Origin: Deinococcus radiotolerans
GTDB taxonomy: Bacteria > Deinococcota > Deinococci > Deinococcales > Deinococcaceae
Length of the DNA: 64,000 bases
Reading direction: 5' to 3'
NCBI RefSeq assembly: GCF_014647435.1
Contig: NZ_BMPE01000012.1
Location: forward strand, 37,482-101,481
Below the pieces are notes generated by a model that saw only the letters and a list, made by a program, of their open reading frames with translations, was not told the DNA's origin and ran no database searches. The translations under genes were made by a program, and so were the position numbers. Shown here in pieces: positions 1 through 8,560 of this stretch (its first letter is position 1; each line of letters starts with the position of its first letter).

Positions 1-338
1 TCGTCATGTTGCCAGTACACGACCGCCGGTTCCCCCTCCGCCGAGAAATCGAAGCACACCAGGTTCCCGCCGCCATCCATGCCGAACGGAACGACGTGCG
101 GTTCCAGCCCATGCTCATCCTGCAGGGTGCGCCACTGACTCGGCACGCTCTCGGCGTCCATCTCATCGCTGTCCGCGCTCAGCAGGACAGCCACACTCTT
201 GTCTTCCGGGCCGTCCGGCGTGACGACCGGGAACTCCTGCCGCTCGAAGGAGGCCGCGTTCTGCGTGCGAATCACGTGCAGGTAATTTTCTGGGAACAAC
301 CGCCCGACAGCCCGCTCAATGAGCTGCAAGGTATCCAT
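1..338 (-). CDS. SUKH (SMI1/KNR4) immunity-type protein, 3' end outside window
   Basis: The reading frame opens at ATG 338 on the minus strand and runs off the left edge, so only the N-terminal 112 residues are visible. The stretch FPENYLHVIRTQN followed by VVPFGMDGGGNLVCFDF is the usual SUKH pattern: a short N-terminal part, then the hydrophobic P-F-G/A-x-D-x-x-G-N-L/x-x-x-F-D core. SUKH proteins are typically cytoplasmic immunity proteins against contact-dependent or polymorphic toxins; this is known for the family and not shown here. It lies 74 bp beyond the stop of the next SUKH gene upstream, in the same direction, so it belongs to the same immunity array. No toxin gene is visible on this side. 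Confidence 0.7.
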   Translation of the reverse strand, partial: MDTLQLIERAVGRLFPENYLHVIRTQNAASFERQEFPVVTPDGPEDKSVAVLLSADSDEMDAESVPSQWRTLQDEHGLEPHVVPFGMDGGGNLVCFDFSAEGEPAVVYWQHD

Positions 339-411
339 CGTAAGAAGCGCCTTTCCAGTGCCTGTCGTCAGGATGTGACGCAACGCCTGACCATCAGCCC
401 ACCCGCCCCCT

Positions 412-891
412 TCAGTCATAGAGCTGATTGAGGAAGGCGCCTAAATCCGGGGCCACGAAGTACAAGTTCCGGTCACCTTCTGCCCGCGCGTCGTACTCCT
501 CTTCACTGAACCAGTAGAAGACCTGGTCGCGCGTGTCCTCACGCGTCGAGAGGCACACCAGATCCCCGCCGCAATAGGCGATGGGGAACATGCCGCTCTG
601 CAGCCGCCCATCCGTGACGTAGGGCCACTGGACGCGGATGCTGACGTTCTCCGCGTCCAGGGACAGGAAGAACTCCACGGCCGTCCCGAACCAGTCGGTG
701 TGACTCCGGAGTGTGTGCGGACGAGGGGGCATCTCCACCCGGAAGTTCTCCGGGCTGGGGGAGCCGCCGTTGTGCTTCAGCAGGAACGCCCAGTAGACGG
801 CCGGGATGACGAGGCCATGCGCCTGCTCGAACCGGTCGAGGTCAGCGGCTCTCACGGGCGGTTCGCTGTCGGTAATCATCAGGTCACGCAT
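412..891 (-). CDS. SUKH (SMI1/KNR4) immunity-type protein
   Basis: This 159-residue protein begins at ATG 891 (a second Met at 879 is also possible). A SUKH N-terminus is clear: DLDRFEQAHGLVIPAVYWAF followed by LLKHNGG, matching the family pattern E-x-x-x-G-x-x-L/I-P-x-x-Y-x-x-F-L-x-x-x-N-G-G. The later FPIAYCGGDLVCLSTRE is the second conserved block, P-I-A-x-x-x-G-D-x-x-C. Length fits the family. It sits between two further SUKH-type genes on the same strand with gaps of about 70 bp. The role as an immunity protein is inferred from the family. The target toxin cannot be named. Confidence 0.8.
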   Translation of the reverse strand: MRDLMITDSEPPVRAADLDRFEQAHGLVIPAVYWAFLLKHNGGSPSPENFRVEMPPRPHTLRSHTDWFGTAVEFFLSLDAENVSIRVQWPYVTDGRLQSGMFPIAYCGGDLVCLSTREDTRDQVFYWFSEEEYDARAEGDRNLYFVAPDLGAFLNQLYD

Positions 892-956
892 GGTGTCGGT
901 GAATGCTATCCGGCCTGCGGGCGCCCGCGCAGCACGGTTGCCACCGGAGCACCTGG

Positions 957-1637
957 TCACTGGCCAAACCGCACCCGTCGGTCGTAGCCGCCGTACTCGG
1001 ACAGCCAGCGTTTCCGCGCGTCAGACTGGCCTTTTGTCGCCAGCTGGAACTTCAGGTACGAGCGGACGTCCGTACCTCTGGACTCGTCCCAGACGGCGTA
1101 GTGATCGTCCAGCAGGAATAGCGCCGGGTCCTTCTTCTCCCGGAACGCGAGGATGCACGCATGGTACTCGCTGAACAGTTCGAAGGGCCGCATGCTCGCG
1201 TGGAAGTCCGCCACGCTCAGGGCCTGCCCGTGAACGCCCATGTTTGGTTGGTCGTACACGTCCTCTCCCCAGTCGCGGGTGAGGACGTCCCGCAGAGGCA
1301 GGATGCGGATCGCGGCGGAAGCGTACCCGTCACCGCCATTCTCGACGTCCATGTCGGGGCATTCGAGGAAGAACGCCTCGCGGTCCGCGTCGCTCAGGGC
1401 CGGATCGAGGAACCACTTCAGGGTCTGGCCGTTCATCTGCGCGTAGAACGCCCGCAGGTCGTCCGTCAGTTCATACCCCCGTTCGAGGGCCTGAATGTCC
1501 GCCGGACTCAGCGGCTCACCCAGGGAGAACCGCTTTACCACGAACAGCGTGCGGCTCAGGTCGTCGGCCAGTCGCGTGAACAGGGCGCGGTAGTCCGGGA
1601 AAACGGCGCTGACGGGCGTGATCGCATCGTTGCCCAT
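957..1637 (-). CDS. SUKH-like immunity-type protein (226 aa)
   Basis: The protein starts at ATG 1637, whose A is also the last base of the TGA stop of the gene upstream (TGATG overlap), so the two are translationally coupled. The middle part, LERGYELTDDLRAFYAQMNG, matches the SUKH pattern in which an E-x-x-x-x-x-L-P/T-x-x-x-x-x-F/Y is followed by the N-G pair. A long insert rich in acidic residues follows before a C-terminal FLLDDHYAVWDES. It is longer than its two neighbours. Membership is less certain than for those, but the position inside the array supports it. Confidence 0.6.
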   Translation of the reverse strand: MGNDAITPVSAVFPDYRALFTRLADDLSRTLFVVKRFSLGEPLSPADIQALERGYELTDDLRAFYAQMNGQTLKWFLDPALSDADREAFFLECPDMDVENGGDGYASAAIRILPLRDVLTRDWGEDVYDQPNMGVHGQALSVADFHASMRPFELFSEYHACILAFREKKDPALFLLDDHYAVWDESRGTDVRSYLKFQLATKGQSDARKRWLSEYGGYDRRVRFGQ

Positions 1638-2200
1638 CAGATTAATTCACTCAGGAGGTGCAGGTACTCGCGCAACCCCACCTTCTGGACGTGATCCAGA
1701 TTGATCTCACCGCCCAGGGCCAGGGGCGGCAGGATACCGAAGCACTGCTCCGCGTCCAGTGGCCCGTCCCGTTCCAGAGTCGCCTCGAACAAGCAGTGCA
1801 GATACAGGTCGTCGAGATCGGACGCGCGGGTCAGGGTCCTGTTCAGGTACGATTCCAACCTCAGATTGGTCATGACACCCGTCACGACCGAGATGAAGCC
1901 CACTTCCCCTTCCACGTCGAAGTAGAACACGTCGCCGAACGCCGTTCGCATGAACGGGTACGTCCGTGACGCGTCCGACCCGTTTTCATCGGCGGCCAGG
2001 TCGAGCCAAGGGTGATACGGCTCCCGGTGCTCACCCGGGTCGATGACCCTCAGGAATCCGCGGTCGAACGTCGACGTTCCGAAGCGGCGCAGAAACGCGC
2101 CGACGTCGGCCGGTGTGCCGGAGGGCAGGTGCACGTCCCTGACCTGCGTGCCCTGGCGCCCGGGCCCGTACCTCGCTTCGAACCGGGCCAGATCCATCAT
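1637..2200 (-). CDS. GAD-related / Tdi1-like (DUF1851) immunity protein
   Basis: This 187-residue protein has the GAD-like N-terminal half (FLRRFGTSTFDRGFLRVIDP) and a C-terminal half of the T6SS immunity protein Tdi1 type: AFGDVFYFD, then CFGILPPLALGGEI and a terminal LREYLHLLSEL helix. In known examples such proteins neutralise secreted ADP-ribosyltransferase or other effectors; here the role is inferred. It is first in a minus-strand array with three SUKH genes and overlaps the next gene by one stop/start codon. An array of different immunity families with no adjacent toxin looks like a polyimmunity locus. Confidence 0.65.
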   Translation of the reverse strand: MMDLARFEARYGPGRQGTQVRDVHLPSGTPADVGAFLRRFGTSTFDRGFLRVIDPGEHREPYHPWLDLAADENGSDASRTYPFMRTAFGDVFYFDVEGEVGFISVVTGVMTNLRLESYLNRTLTRASDLDDLYLHCLFEATLERDGPLDAEQCFGILPPLALGGEINLDHVQKVGLREYLHLLSELI

Positions 2201-2405
2201 GAGCGGCCGGGACTGGCAGGGACGATGGTCCTGCGTCCGCCCTGGGTGATTCGCCGGGCGGTACCGGCGCGCTTCACGCTGTTGCGCTTCGACCGCGGCA
2301 AGGGGACTGGACGGGTCGGCATGTCGTCCACTGTAGTGGTGGCCGGCTGGTCACGGCGCCTCACCTGAGGTGTCCTCTTGGGCACCGGTCGTGCAAGCTG
2401 AGCGC

Positions 2406-2816
2406 ATGGGTTTGTCTCTGCCGATGTCACGCGTCTGCACGCTCGTGCCGCCGACCCTCGTCCTGGCGCTGATCTCCTCTGCCCTGGCGTGTCCTGCGAA
2501 ACCCGGGACGATGTTCAACGGGCTCCTCCCGGCCATCTTGGCGTTCAAGCCGGAATGCGGCGCGGCATACGCGACGTTCAAGAAGAGTGCGGCCGGCGCG
2601 AAATGGACGGAGGTGTACGTGCTGCGCCCACCCAACGATGGGGACGCCCTGATCCGCACCACGCTGTCCCGACTCCCCCAGGTGGGATTCCGGCCACTCG
2701 GCACCAAACCGTACGGTCAGACCACCGCGTACGTGTTCCGCAAGGGCACGTCCGACCTGGTCGTCCTCACGAAACGGTACACGTGGGGCGTTGTGTTCAC
2801 CGTGGCCGGCCGGTAG
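2406..2816 (+). CDS. Small secreted protein of unknown function
   Basis: The frame gives about 136 residues from ATG 2406 (ATG 2424 is an alternative). It begins with a convincing signal peptide: a short polar N-terminus, the hydrophobic stretch LVPPTLVLALISSALA and a plausible cleavage site at ALA-CPAKPG. The mature part of about 105 residues has two Cys (CPAK and PECG) and many beta-prone segments. I do not recognise a family. It is transcribed away from the immunity array. Confidence 0.55.
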   Translation: MGLSLPMSRVCTLVPPTLVLALISSALACPAKPGTMFNGLLPAILAFKPECGAAYATFKKSAAGAKWTEVYVLRPPNDGDALIRTTLSRLPQVGFRPLGTKPYGQTTAYVFRKGTSDLVVLTKRYTWGVVFTVAGR

Positions 2817-2888
2817 GCACTGCCCCGCTCGCCGCAGTGGTGGCCAAGGTGTGGCCTCCAGCGTCCACGCGTCCCCAGCGCCAGTCGT

Positions 2889-3392
2889 TCACTGAGGAAG
2901 GTGCACGTGGAAGCTGTACCGGAGCGCGCCGCGGAACTCCCCCGTGATCAGGCACGACAGGTGGCTGTTGGCCGTCCAGGTCTGCGTGTAGACCTTCGAA
3001 CCGTTGGCGACGCAGGCATCTTCGAAGTCGAGCAGGTTCCCGGGCGTGGGCGTTTTGCCGGTCAGTGTGCCCACGAGCACGGCAATCATGCGGGTGTCGA
3101 ACCCGCCCGGGTAGAGCACGGCGTCCTGCGCGCCAGTGACCCAGTTGGCCGACACGACGCGGTCGTTCTGCCGGATGACGCTCACCACCCGGATCGGCGA
3201 ATCGTCGTCGTTCTGGGGACCGACGAAGTACCGCCACTCCGTGAGTTTCGGCCCCAGGACGTCCTTGCCTGCGAGGCGGCATGCGTAGCTCCGGCAGAAC
3301 GCGGATTCCGCGAAGGAGGACGTGGTGCCCAGCAGGGGCGCAGCGCCCGCGACACTGCAGGTGAGGGCCGCGATCAGCACGAGGGAACGCAT
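2889..3392 (-). CDS. Secreted protein of unknown function
   Basis: A 167-residue protein with a clear signal peptide (MRSLVLIAALTCSVAGAAP). The mature part contains four Cys in two pairs (FCRSYACRL near residue 35, and DACVANG with LSCLITG near the C-terminus), which suggests disulphides in an exported protein. No family is recognised. It converges on the gene ending at 2816, with a 72-bp gap between the two stops. Confidence 0.6.
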   Translation of the reverse strand: MRSLVLIAALTCSVAGAAPLLGTTSSFAESAFCRSYACRLAGKDVLGPKLTEWRYFVGPQNDDDSPIRVVSVIRQNDRVVSANWVTGAQDAVLYPGGFDTRMIAVLVGTLTGKTPTPGNLLDFEDACVANGSKVYTQTWTANSHLSCLITGEFRGALRYSFHVHLPQ

Positions 3393-3433
3393 GGGCTCAG
3401 CTTAGGCGGCGGCGCGCTCCGGCGCGTGCTTAC

Positions 3434-4171
3434 ATGACCGTGATGAGCGAGAGGCCGGACCGCAGGGAGGCTGCCGCCACGCGGCTCCGCGACCGGCACG
3501 CGCCCACAGGATGGCCGCCGCCGGGCGTCGCGGTGGTCCTGATCGGCCTCGCCAGTGCGGCGGCCATCCTGTGCCTGCACCGGCTGGGTCTGCTGTCAGG
3601 TCGCCTCGACGTCCTGGTGGCCGGCCTCCTCCTGACGCCCGTGTGGATCATGTGGCGGCTCTGGCGGACTCGGACGGTCCCTGGAGACACCACGCCCCCG
3701 GTCCGGCTGCCGAGGCGCGTGCGGCGGCGACGGGGCCTGCCCCGCGATCGGGGGACGCTCGCGCCCGCAGATCCAGCCGAGTACTGGCGGCAGAAGCGGG
3801 CCCGTCAGGCACAGGATCGGCGGGCTCAGCAGGTGCGGGCGCGTCGGCTGGAAGCGCTGTACGCCCCGTGGCCCTGGCGCCGGTGGAACGCTCCGGCGCC
3901 ACTCGCCGAACTGACGGAGCTGCCCGGCCGGCCGGGGCACTACCAGGTCCTTCACGCGAGGGACCTGTGGATCTGGGCGGACGGTGACTGGCAACCCCTG
4001 GAGGAGTGGGCCGGCGGCGTCCTGGCGCCGCCCGACCCGGGCGCGCCGGTCCGGGTGTACGGCGCGCGGTTCGACTGGGACGAGCGCCACGCCCCGGTCT
4101 ACTGGGTGGAGATCGGCCCGGACGGGGTCGTGCCCCCGGCTGGTGACGGGCTCCCCGACAGCAGCTGCTGA
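3434..4171 (+). CDS. Two-helix membrane protein with basic cytoplasmic region
   Basis: A 245-residue frame; ATG 3434 and ATG 3443 are both possible. Residues about 30-75 form two hydrophobic helices separated by a short turn (GVAVVLIGLASAAAILCLH and VLVAGLLLTPVWIMW). A very Arg-rich linker follows, then a Trp-rich C-terminal domain (PWPWRRWNAP, DLWIWADGDWQPLEEW). I do not recognise the domain. The topology suggests a membrane-anchored cytoplasmic domain. Confidence 0.55.
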   Translation: MTVMSERPDRREAAATRLRDRHAPTGWPPPGVAVVLIGLASAAAILCLHRLGLLSGRLDVLVAGLLLTPVWIMWRLWRTRTVPGDTTPPVRLPRRVRRRRGLPRDRGTLAPADPAEYWRQKRARQAQDRRAQQVRARRLEALYAPWPWRRWNAPAPLAELTELPGRPGHYQVLHARDLWIWADGDWQPLEEWAGGVLAPPDPGAPVRVYGARFDWDERHAPVYWVEIGPDGVVPPAGDGLPDSSC

Positions 4172-4523
4172 GCAGGCCAGCTTGCCCGGTCGCGGCAGGT
4201 GCGCAGCATGTAGACCGGTCCAGACGACGCAGGGGAGAGCCTGTCGGACCGCGTTCCCGCCTTACGCCTCGTGCTGACGCTCAGTGCCGCGAGCGCGCAG
4301 GCGGCCAGGCTGGAACTGCTGCCCTTCCTGCAGACCGCGCAGCAGATGTGAGCATCACGTTCATGCGGTTCAGCTGCTGAGCTGCAGGTGACGTCTGTCT
4401 GCGCCCGCGCGGCAGGACTCCCAACTGGAGGGGCTCACAGGTATCCGGTCCGCACCGATCTCGCCGCGCTCGGTGCACGTTCCCGGGTCGGTGCGGACAC
4501 GCTGGTCGTCGTAGGGTGGGCAC
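4172..4523 (+). other. Intergenic region with possible decayed coding remnant
   Basis: No convincing gene is present. Around 4271-4351 the plus strand reads as an in-frame fragment ending LLPFLQTAQQM and a TGA, which resembles the end of a small secreted protein but has no start or ribosome site. I see no repeats or strong promoter here. Confidence 0.3.
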
Positions 4524-4790
4524 ATGGAAGGCGAACTCGGTCTCGTGTATCTCGACGATCTGGATGAGCAGGGCTGGCCGGACGATCCCTTGAGCGACCC
4601 CCGGGTGCTGGCATGCAGCGAACCCGTCAAGCTGGAGGCCTTCGCGCAGATCTGGACGCGCCTGGGCGAACAGCTGAACATCCCGTTTGAGCTGCTGGAC
4701 ATCCAGGACCTGCCAGCAGAGGCCGTCCCTGCGGTCCTGACGTGGATTGAGACCCCATCTGCCAGCGACTCGGTGGCCCTCCGGCAGTAA
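4524..4790 (+). CDS. Small acidic protein of unknown function
   Basis: An 88-residue acidic protein starting at ATG 4524. It is rich in Asp/Glu and Leu with no signal peptide (LVYLDDLDEQGW, LEAFAQIWTRLGEQL), so it is probably cytoplasmic. No family is recognised, and the absence of neighbours on the same strand gives no clue. Coding is judged from composition and length only. Confidence 0.45.
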   Translation: MEGELGLVYLDDLDEQGWPDDPLSDPRVLACSEPVKLEAFAQIWTRLGEQLNIPFELLDIQDLPAEAVPAVLTWIETPSASDSVALRQ

Positions 4791-4970
4791 CGTCCGGCGC
4801 TGGCCGCGTTCCTGCGGGCGGCCCACACCCGGGGTCAGGGCGTCACCGTCTCCCTGTGACGCGGCGGGTCATGCGCGCTTCACCCGCCGGGTGTGGACGC
4901 CCGTGGTGCACAGCTTTGCGGGAGCACCCGGTCCTTCGCGGCGCCCTTTCCGGTTCTGTACACTCGAACG

Positions 4971-5522
4971 ATGACGAGTCGCCGAGGCACCGTCCGGCTG
5001 GGCACGTGCATCCTGGCCCTGGCTCTGCCGGGTGAACTGAAAGGGGCGGCCCCGGCCGCAATCGCCCAATCGACGCCGACGACCCTGATCCTCTCCCCAG
5101 GCGGTCAGGTGACCAGCCGGGCCGGCGTTCGCGTCAGCGCCCCACGGCACTGGCGACCAGCCACCGTTTCACACGTCACGGTCACGGTACGCACGGTCTC
5201 ACCCGCCTCACTCACCGCGCCCCCTTCGCCGGACGTGAGGCGGGCATCCACCGTGATCGGCGTGCGGGCCAGCGCCACGGTCCAGACGGGCGACGCGGAT
5301 CGCTTCACGATTTATATTCCTGTGGACGGGCGATCACCGGAGCCCCTGATGCCCCTGCGGCTCGACACGCCTATCCTGGACGCGGCACCCGGCGCGGCCG
5401 CCGCCCACGCCGTCTGGGTGCAGGATACCGGGGCGCGCCGGAGCGCCAGGTTCATCGAGTTCGATACGACCACCCTCCCTGCTGGTACGGAACTGCTGTT
5501 TGCCGTCGGGCGTGGAGACTAA
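4971..5522 (+). CDS. Secreted protein of unknown function
   Basis: The start is placed at ATG 4971 because it gives a signal peptide (RLGTCILALALPGELKGAAPA). The remaining part of about 155 residues is Thr/Val/Ala-rich with alternating beta-like segments (VTVTVRTVSPASL, TVIGVRASATVQTG), typical of a single extracytoplasmic beta-sandwich. No Cys or catalytic motif is visible. I cannot assign a family. Confidence 0.5.
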   Translation: MTSRRGTVRLGTCILALALPGELKGAAPAAIAQSTPTTLILSPGGQVTSRAGVRVSAPRHWRPATVSHVTVTVRTVSPASLTAPPSPDVRRASTVIGVRASATVQTGDADRFTIYIPVDGRSPEPLMPLRLDTPILDAAPGAAAAHAVWVQDTGARRSARFIEFDTTTLPAGTELLFAVGRGD

Positions 5523-5837
5523 GGCCGGCACTCCAGGTGAATGCCGACGTCAGAACGCGGCCGCCAGCCGAACGAAGGGAACCGGGCGCGCAGTGGAGCC
5601 GGCGGGGCATTGTTGAATTCAGAGTTGGGCGTGCAGCGCGGCACAGCAGGCGCCTGTCCGTCCGCTGAGCGACTGAACTCGGGCCAGAGACGGTGCGGGC
5701 GCCAGCAAGGTCACTGATACGGCAAGGGGACAACGGTCGGCCGCGGGTCGCCGCTCGGTCCTGCGTCACCCTCACCACTTTGCGGCACCCAGGGGAGCCG
5801 CAGATCAGTCGGCCCGCTCCGCCCCTGCACTGTGGCA
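5523..5837. other. Gene-free spacer
   Basis: This spacer lies between a plus-strand secreted-protein gene and the 3' end of the minus-strand sugar operon. I see no credible gene, strong hairpin or repeat in it. Confidence 0.4.
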
Positions 5838-6803
5838 TTACCGTCCAGGTGCGCGCACGGCAGGCCGGGCCGGTTCTTCTTCTGTGCGCGGGGCAGCGTC
5901 CTGAGTCAGGAAGTGGCGCGGACGGGTGGAGATCGCGTGTGAGGCGACCGCGACCGCGTGCTGCAGGGCCGCCTGGAGCGGCTGTCCACGGAGCACGGCC
6001 TGAAGGTAAGCGGCGTTCCAGGTGTCGCCCGCCCCGACGCTGTCCACGACCTCCACGCGGGGCGCGTGGACCACGGACAGCTGCCCGCGGTGGAAGGCGA
6101 GAACGCCGTCGGCGCCGCGTTTGATGGCCACCACGGCGGACGGCGGCATCTGCGCGGCCAGGGCCGCGGCCGCGGCGGTCACGTCAGGCTCACCGGTCAG
6201 GCTGGTGGCTTCCAGCTCGTTGATCAGCAGGTGCTGAACGCCCGGCAGCCAGGACAGGACCTCCGCCTGAACAGCCGCGGTGAAGCCGGTGTCGGGCCAG
6301 CCGAAATCGAGGGCGACGGGAACGTGGTGCGCGTTCAGGTGCCGCAGCAGCTCAGGGTACGCGGCCCTCAACTGTGGGGTCAGGAAGGCGCCGGCCAGGA
6401 GGGCCGCGCGGACGCGGGGCAGGTGGGGGCGCAGGTCACGCCAGGTGACGTGTTCGAGGTGACCCAGGTACGTGATGAAACTGCGTTCACTGCCCGGGTG
6501 GCTGAACGCGGCGGTGACGGAGGTGGGGGCCGCGCAGTCGAGCCAGACGACGGCCGGCGCAGGGAGTTGGGCGCGGAGCCACTGCCCGGCGAGGTCCTGG
6601 CCGACCGGGGTGACCGTCCGCGCGTCCAGGCCGAGGGCGTGGCAGGCCAGGGCCGCGTTGCCGGCGTTGCCGCCCACGCGCCACTGCAGGGTCGGCACGA
6701 GAACTTCCTGCCCCTCGGCCGGCCACTGCTGGAGGGGACCGAGGATCAGGTCGACGTTGACATTCCCGAGGATGAGCAGGTCGGCCGCGCCGTGGGTCGT
6801 CAC
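5838..6803 (-). CDS. PfkB-family carbohydrate kinase
   Basis: A 321-residue PfkB/ribokinase-fold kinase that would phosphorylate a sugar or nucleoside with ATP in the cytoplasm. The N-terminal signature WRVGGNAGNAALACHALG is present, and the C-terminal signature DSVGAGDTWNAAYL contains the GAGD anion hole with the catalytic Asp. Length is normal. It is the last gene of the eight-gene operon and its ATG overlaps the stop of the PIG-L deacetylase gene by 4 bp. In context it probably phosphorylates the sugar released after import and deacetylation; the exact substrate is unknown. Confidence 0.88.
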   Translation of the reverse strand: MTTHGAADLLILGNVNVDLILGPLQQWPAEGQEVLVPTLQWRVGGNAGNAALACHALGLDARTVTPVGQDLAGQWLRAQLPAPAVVWLDCAAPTSVTAAFSHPGSERSFITYLGHLEHVTWRDLRPHLPRVRAALLAGAFLTPQLRAAYPELLRHLNAHHVPVALDFGWPDTGFTAAVQAEVLSWLPGVQHLLINELEATSLTGEPDVTAAAAALAAQMPPSAVVAIKRGADGVLAFHRGQLSVVHAPRVEVVDSVGAGDTWNAAYLQAVLRGQPLQAALQHAVAVASHAISTRPRHFLTQDAAPRTEEEPARPAVRAPGR

Positions 6804-7657
6804 GGGGCCCCGGCCGGGTGGGGCGCGGCGTGGTACGTCACGTTCAGGCCGCTGAAGAGGTCGTCGAGCGGATACGCGAGGAGCGGCGAGCGCAGGCCGC
6901 CCAGGCTGAAGGTCTCTTCTTCCAGGAGCGGCTGCAGGTGGGCGGGGCTGAGGCGGCCGAGGGTGCTGAGTGGGCCGGTCTGGGTGCGGTGTGCGCGCAG
7001 CGCGGCGAGTTTGTCCTGCGCGTGTGGGCGGACGTCGATGCGCGCCGCGACGGTGCAGGGGCTGACCGCGTAGACGTCCGGACGCAGGCCGGTCAGGACG
7101 CCCAGGCCGGGCTGGGCGTCCGTGGTGGAGGGCGCCTGGAGCCGGCGCATCTCCTCGGTGGTCTGCGTGACGTAGAAGAGCCGCTGGATGGGCACGCCGT
7201 GATTGGCCGCGCTGCTGAACGCCGCGGTGGCCACGCGGTGGGCGACCAGGTGATCGGGATGGCCGTACATGCCGTGGGGGTCGAAGGTGATCAGGACCTG
7301 AGGCCGGACCTGCCGGATGACGTCGAGAATCCGCTGCTCGATCTCCAGCGGATCGGCGTTGATGGTGGCCTGCGGATCGTCGCGGCGCAGGCGATTTCCG
7401 CGGCCACTGTCGCGGTAGTTGAGAAAGACGGGCGGGTGGATGCCCAGGTGCGTGCAGGCCTGCTGGAGTTCCTGCTCGCGCTGCCGCCCGAGGTCCGTGA
7501 CGCTCAGGGTGGGGTCGGTGTTGCGGCCGGCTTCGCCGCGGGTGAGGCAGACCAGCGTGACGTCCGCACCGCGCGCGGCCGCGCGGGCGAGCGTACCGCC
7601 GCAGCGCAGCACCTCGTCGTCCGGGTGGGCCAGCACGGCCAGGAGGGACGCCCGCAT
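6800..7657 (-). CDS. PIG-L family N-deacetylase (LmbE-like), cytoplasmic
   Basis: This 285-residue protein has the zinc-binding AHPDDE motif close to the N-terminus (LLAVLAHPDDEVLRCGG) and the second metal ligand motif GMYGHPDHLVAH. These define the GlcNAc-PI/bacillithiol/mycothiol-type deacetylases. No signal peptide is seen, so it should act in the cytoplasm. The start ATG 7657 overlaps the stop of the permease gene (TGATG), and the end overlaps the kinase start. Together with the secreted PIG-L protein in the same operon it points to an N-acetylated sugar conjugate as substrate. Confidence 0.88.
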   Translation of the reverse strand: MRASLLAVLAHPDDEVLRCGGTLARAAARGADVTLVCLTRGEAGRNTDPTLSVTDLGRQREQELQQACTHLGIHPPVFLNYRDSGRGNRLRRDDPQATINADPLEIEQRILDVIRQVRPQVLITFDPHGMYGHPDHLVAHRVATAAFSSAANHGVPIQRLFYVTQTTEEMRRLQAPSTTDAQPGLGVLTGLRPDVYAVSPCTVAARIDVRPHAQDKLAALRAHRTQTGPLSTLGRLSPAHLQPLLEEETFSLGGLRSPLLAYPLDDLFSGLNVTYHAAPHPAGAP

Positions 7658-8532
7658 CAGCCTTTGAGTCCGGTCATGACGATGCCGTCGATAATCTGCT
7701 TCTGGAAGATGGCGAAGACGATCAGGACCGGGATGACGGCGAGGCTGCTGGCCGCCATGATCAGGCCCCACTGGGTGCCCGCTTCACCGTTGAACAGGGC
7801 GGTGCCGACCGGGAGCGTGCGGAACTGCGGCTGTTGAATGACGATCAGGGGCCACAAAAAAGCGTTCCAGTTGCCGAGGAAGGTGAAGATGCCGAGGCTC
7901 GCCAGGGCGGGACGGACCAGGGGCAGCGCGATCCGCCAGAAGATGCCGAACTCGTGCTCACCGTCGATGCGGGCCGCTTCGATGAGGTCCGTGGGGAGGC
8001 TCTCGAAGAATTGACGCATCAGGAAGACGCCGAACGCGCTGATCAGCCCGGGGAACAGGATCGCGAAGTACGAGCCGGGCACGCTGCGCGTGAGGTGCAG
8101 GTCGCTGACGCCCACGAACCAGGGAATGACGAGCATTTCCGTGGGGATCATCAAAGACGACAGGATCAGCAGGAAGATCAGGTTCTTGCCGGGAAAGTCG
8201 AATTTCGCGAGGGTGTACCCGACGAGGGAATCGAAGAACAGCACGCTCAGGGTGGTGACGCCGGCCACGAGGAGGCTGTTGCCGAACCACTGGAGGAACT
8301 TGGTCTGCGTGAGCACCTGGGCGTAGTTGTCCAGGGTCGGCTGCTGCGGCAGGAAGGACAGGTTGAAGAGTTCCTGGAAGCTCTTGAGGCTGGTGAGGAC
8401 CATCCACGCGAACGGGAAGAGCGTGACGATCACGCCCAGGGTGAGCGCGGCGTAGATCAGGGCGACGGGCAGGTTGAGGCGGCGCGGCCGGCGGGCGGCG
8501 CGGGGCGCGCCGGTCTGGCGGGCGGACGTCAC
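7657..8532 (-). CDS. Carbohydrate ABC importer, inner-membrane permease (MalG/UgpE type)
   Basis: A 291-residue permease with six predicted membrane helices and the EAA loop that contacts the ATPase (EAARIDGEHEFGIFWRIALP). The C-terminus LKG and N-terminal topology are of the MalG class. It works with the binding protein and the MalF-like permease encoded just upstream; no ATPase gene is present in the operon, so a shared MsmK/UgpC-type ATPase from elsewhere is probably used. It follows the other permease gene by 28 bp and overlaps the deacetylase gene. Confidence 0.9.
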   Translation of the reverse strand: MTSARQTGAPRAARRPRRLNLPVALIYAALTLGVIVTLFPFAWMVLTSLKSFQELFNLSFLPQQPTLDNYAQVLTQTKFLQWFGNSLLVAGVTTLSVLFFDSLVGYTLAKFDFPGKNLIFLLILSSLMIPTEMLVIPWFVGVSDLHLTRSVPGSYFAILFPGLISAFGVFLMRQFFESLPTDLIEAARIDGEHEFGIFWRIALPLVRPALASLGIFTFLGNWNAFLWPLIVIQQPQFRTLPVGTALFNGEAGTQWGLIMAASSLAVIPVLIVFAIFQKQIIDGIVMTGLKG

Positions 8533-8560
8533 GGCCGCTCCGGGGCAGGTGGGGGGACGG

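Noticed and set aside
6..431. Plus-strand open frame at the left edge
   Set aside because: Antisense of the edge-truncated SUKH gene, which has a clear family pattern on the minus strand.
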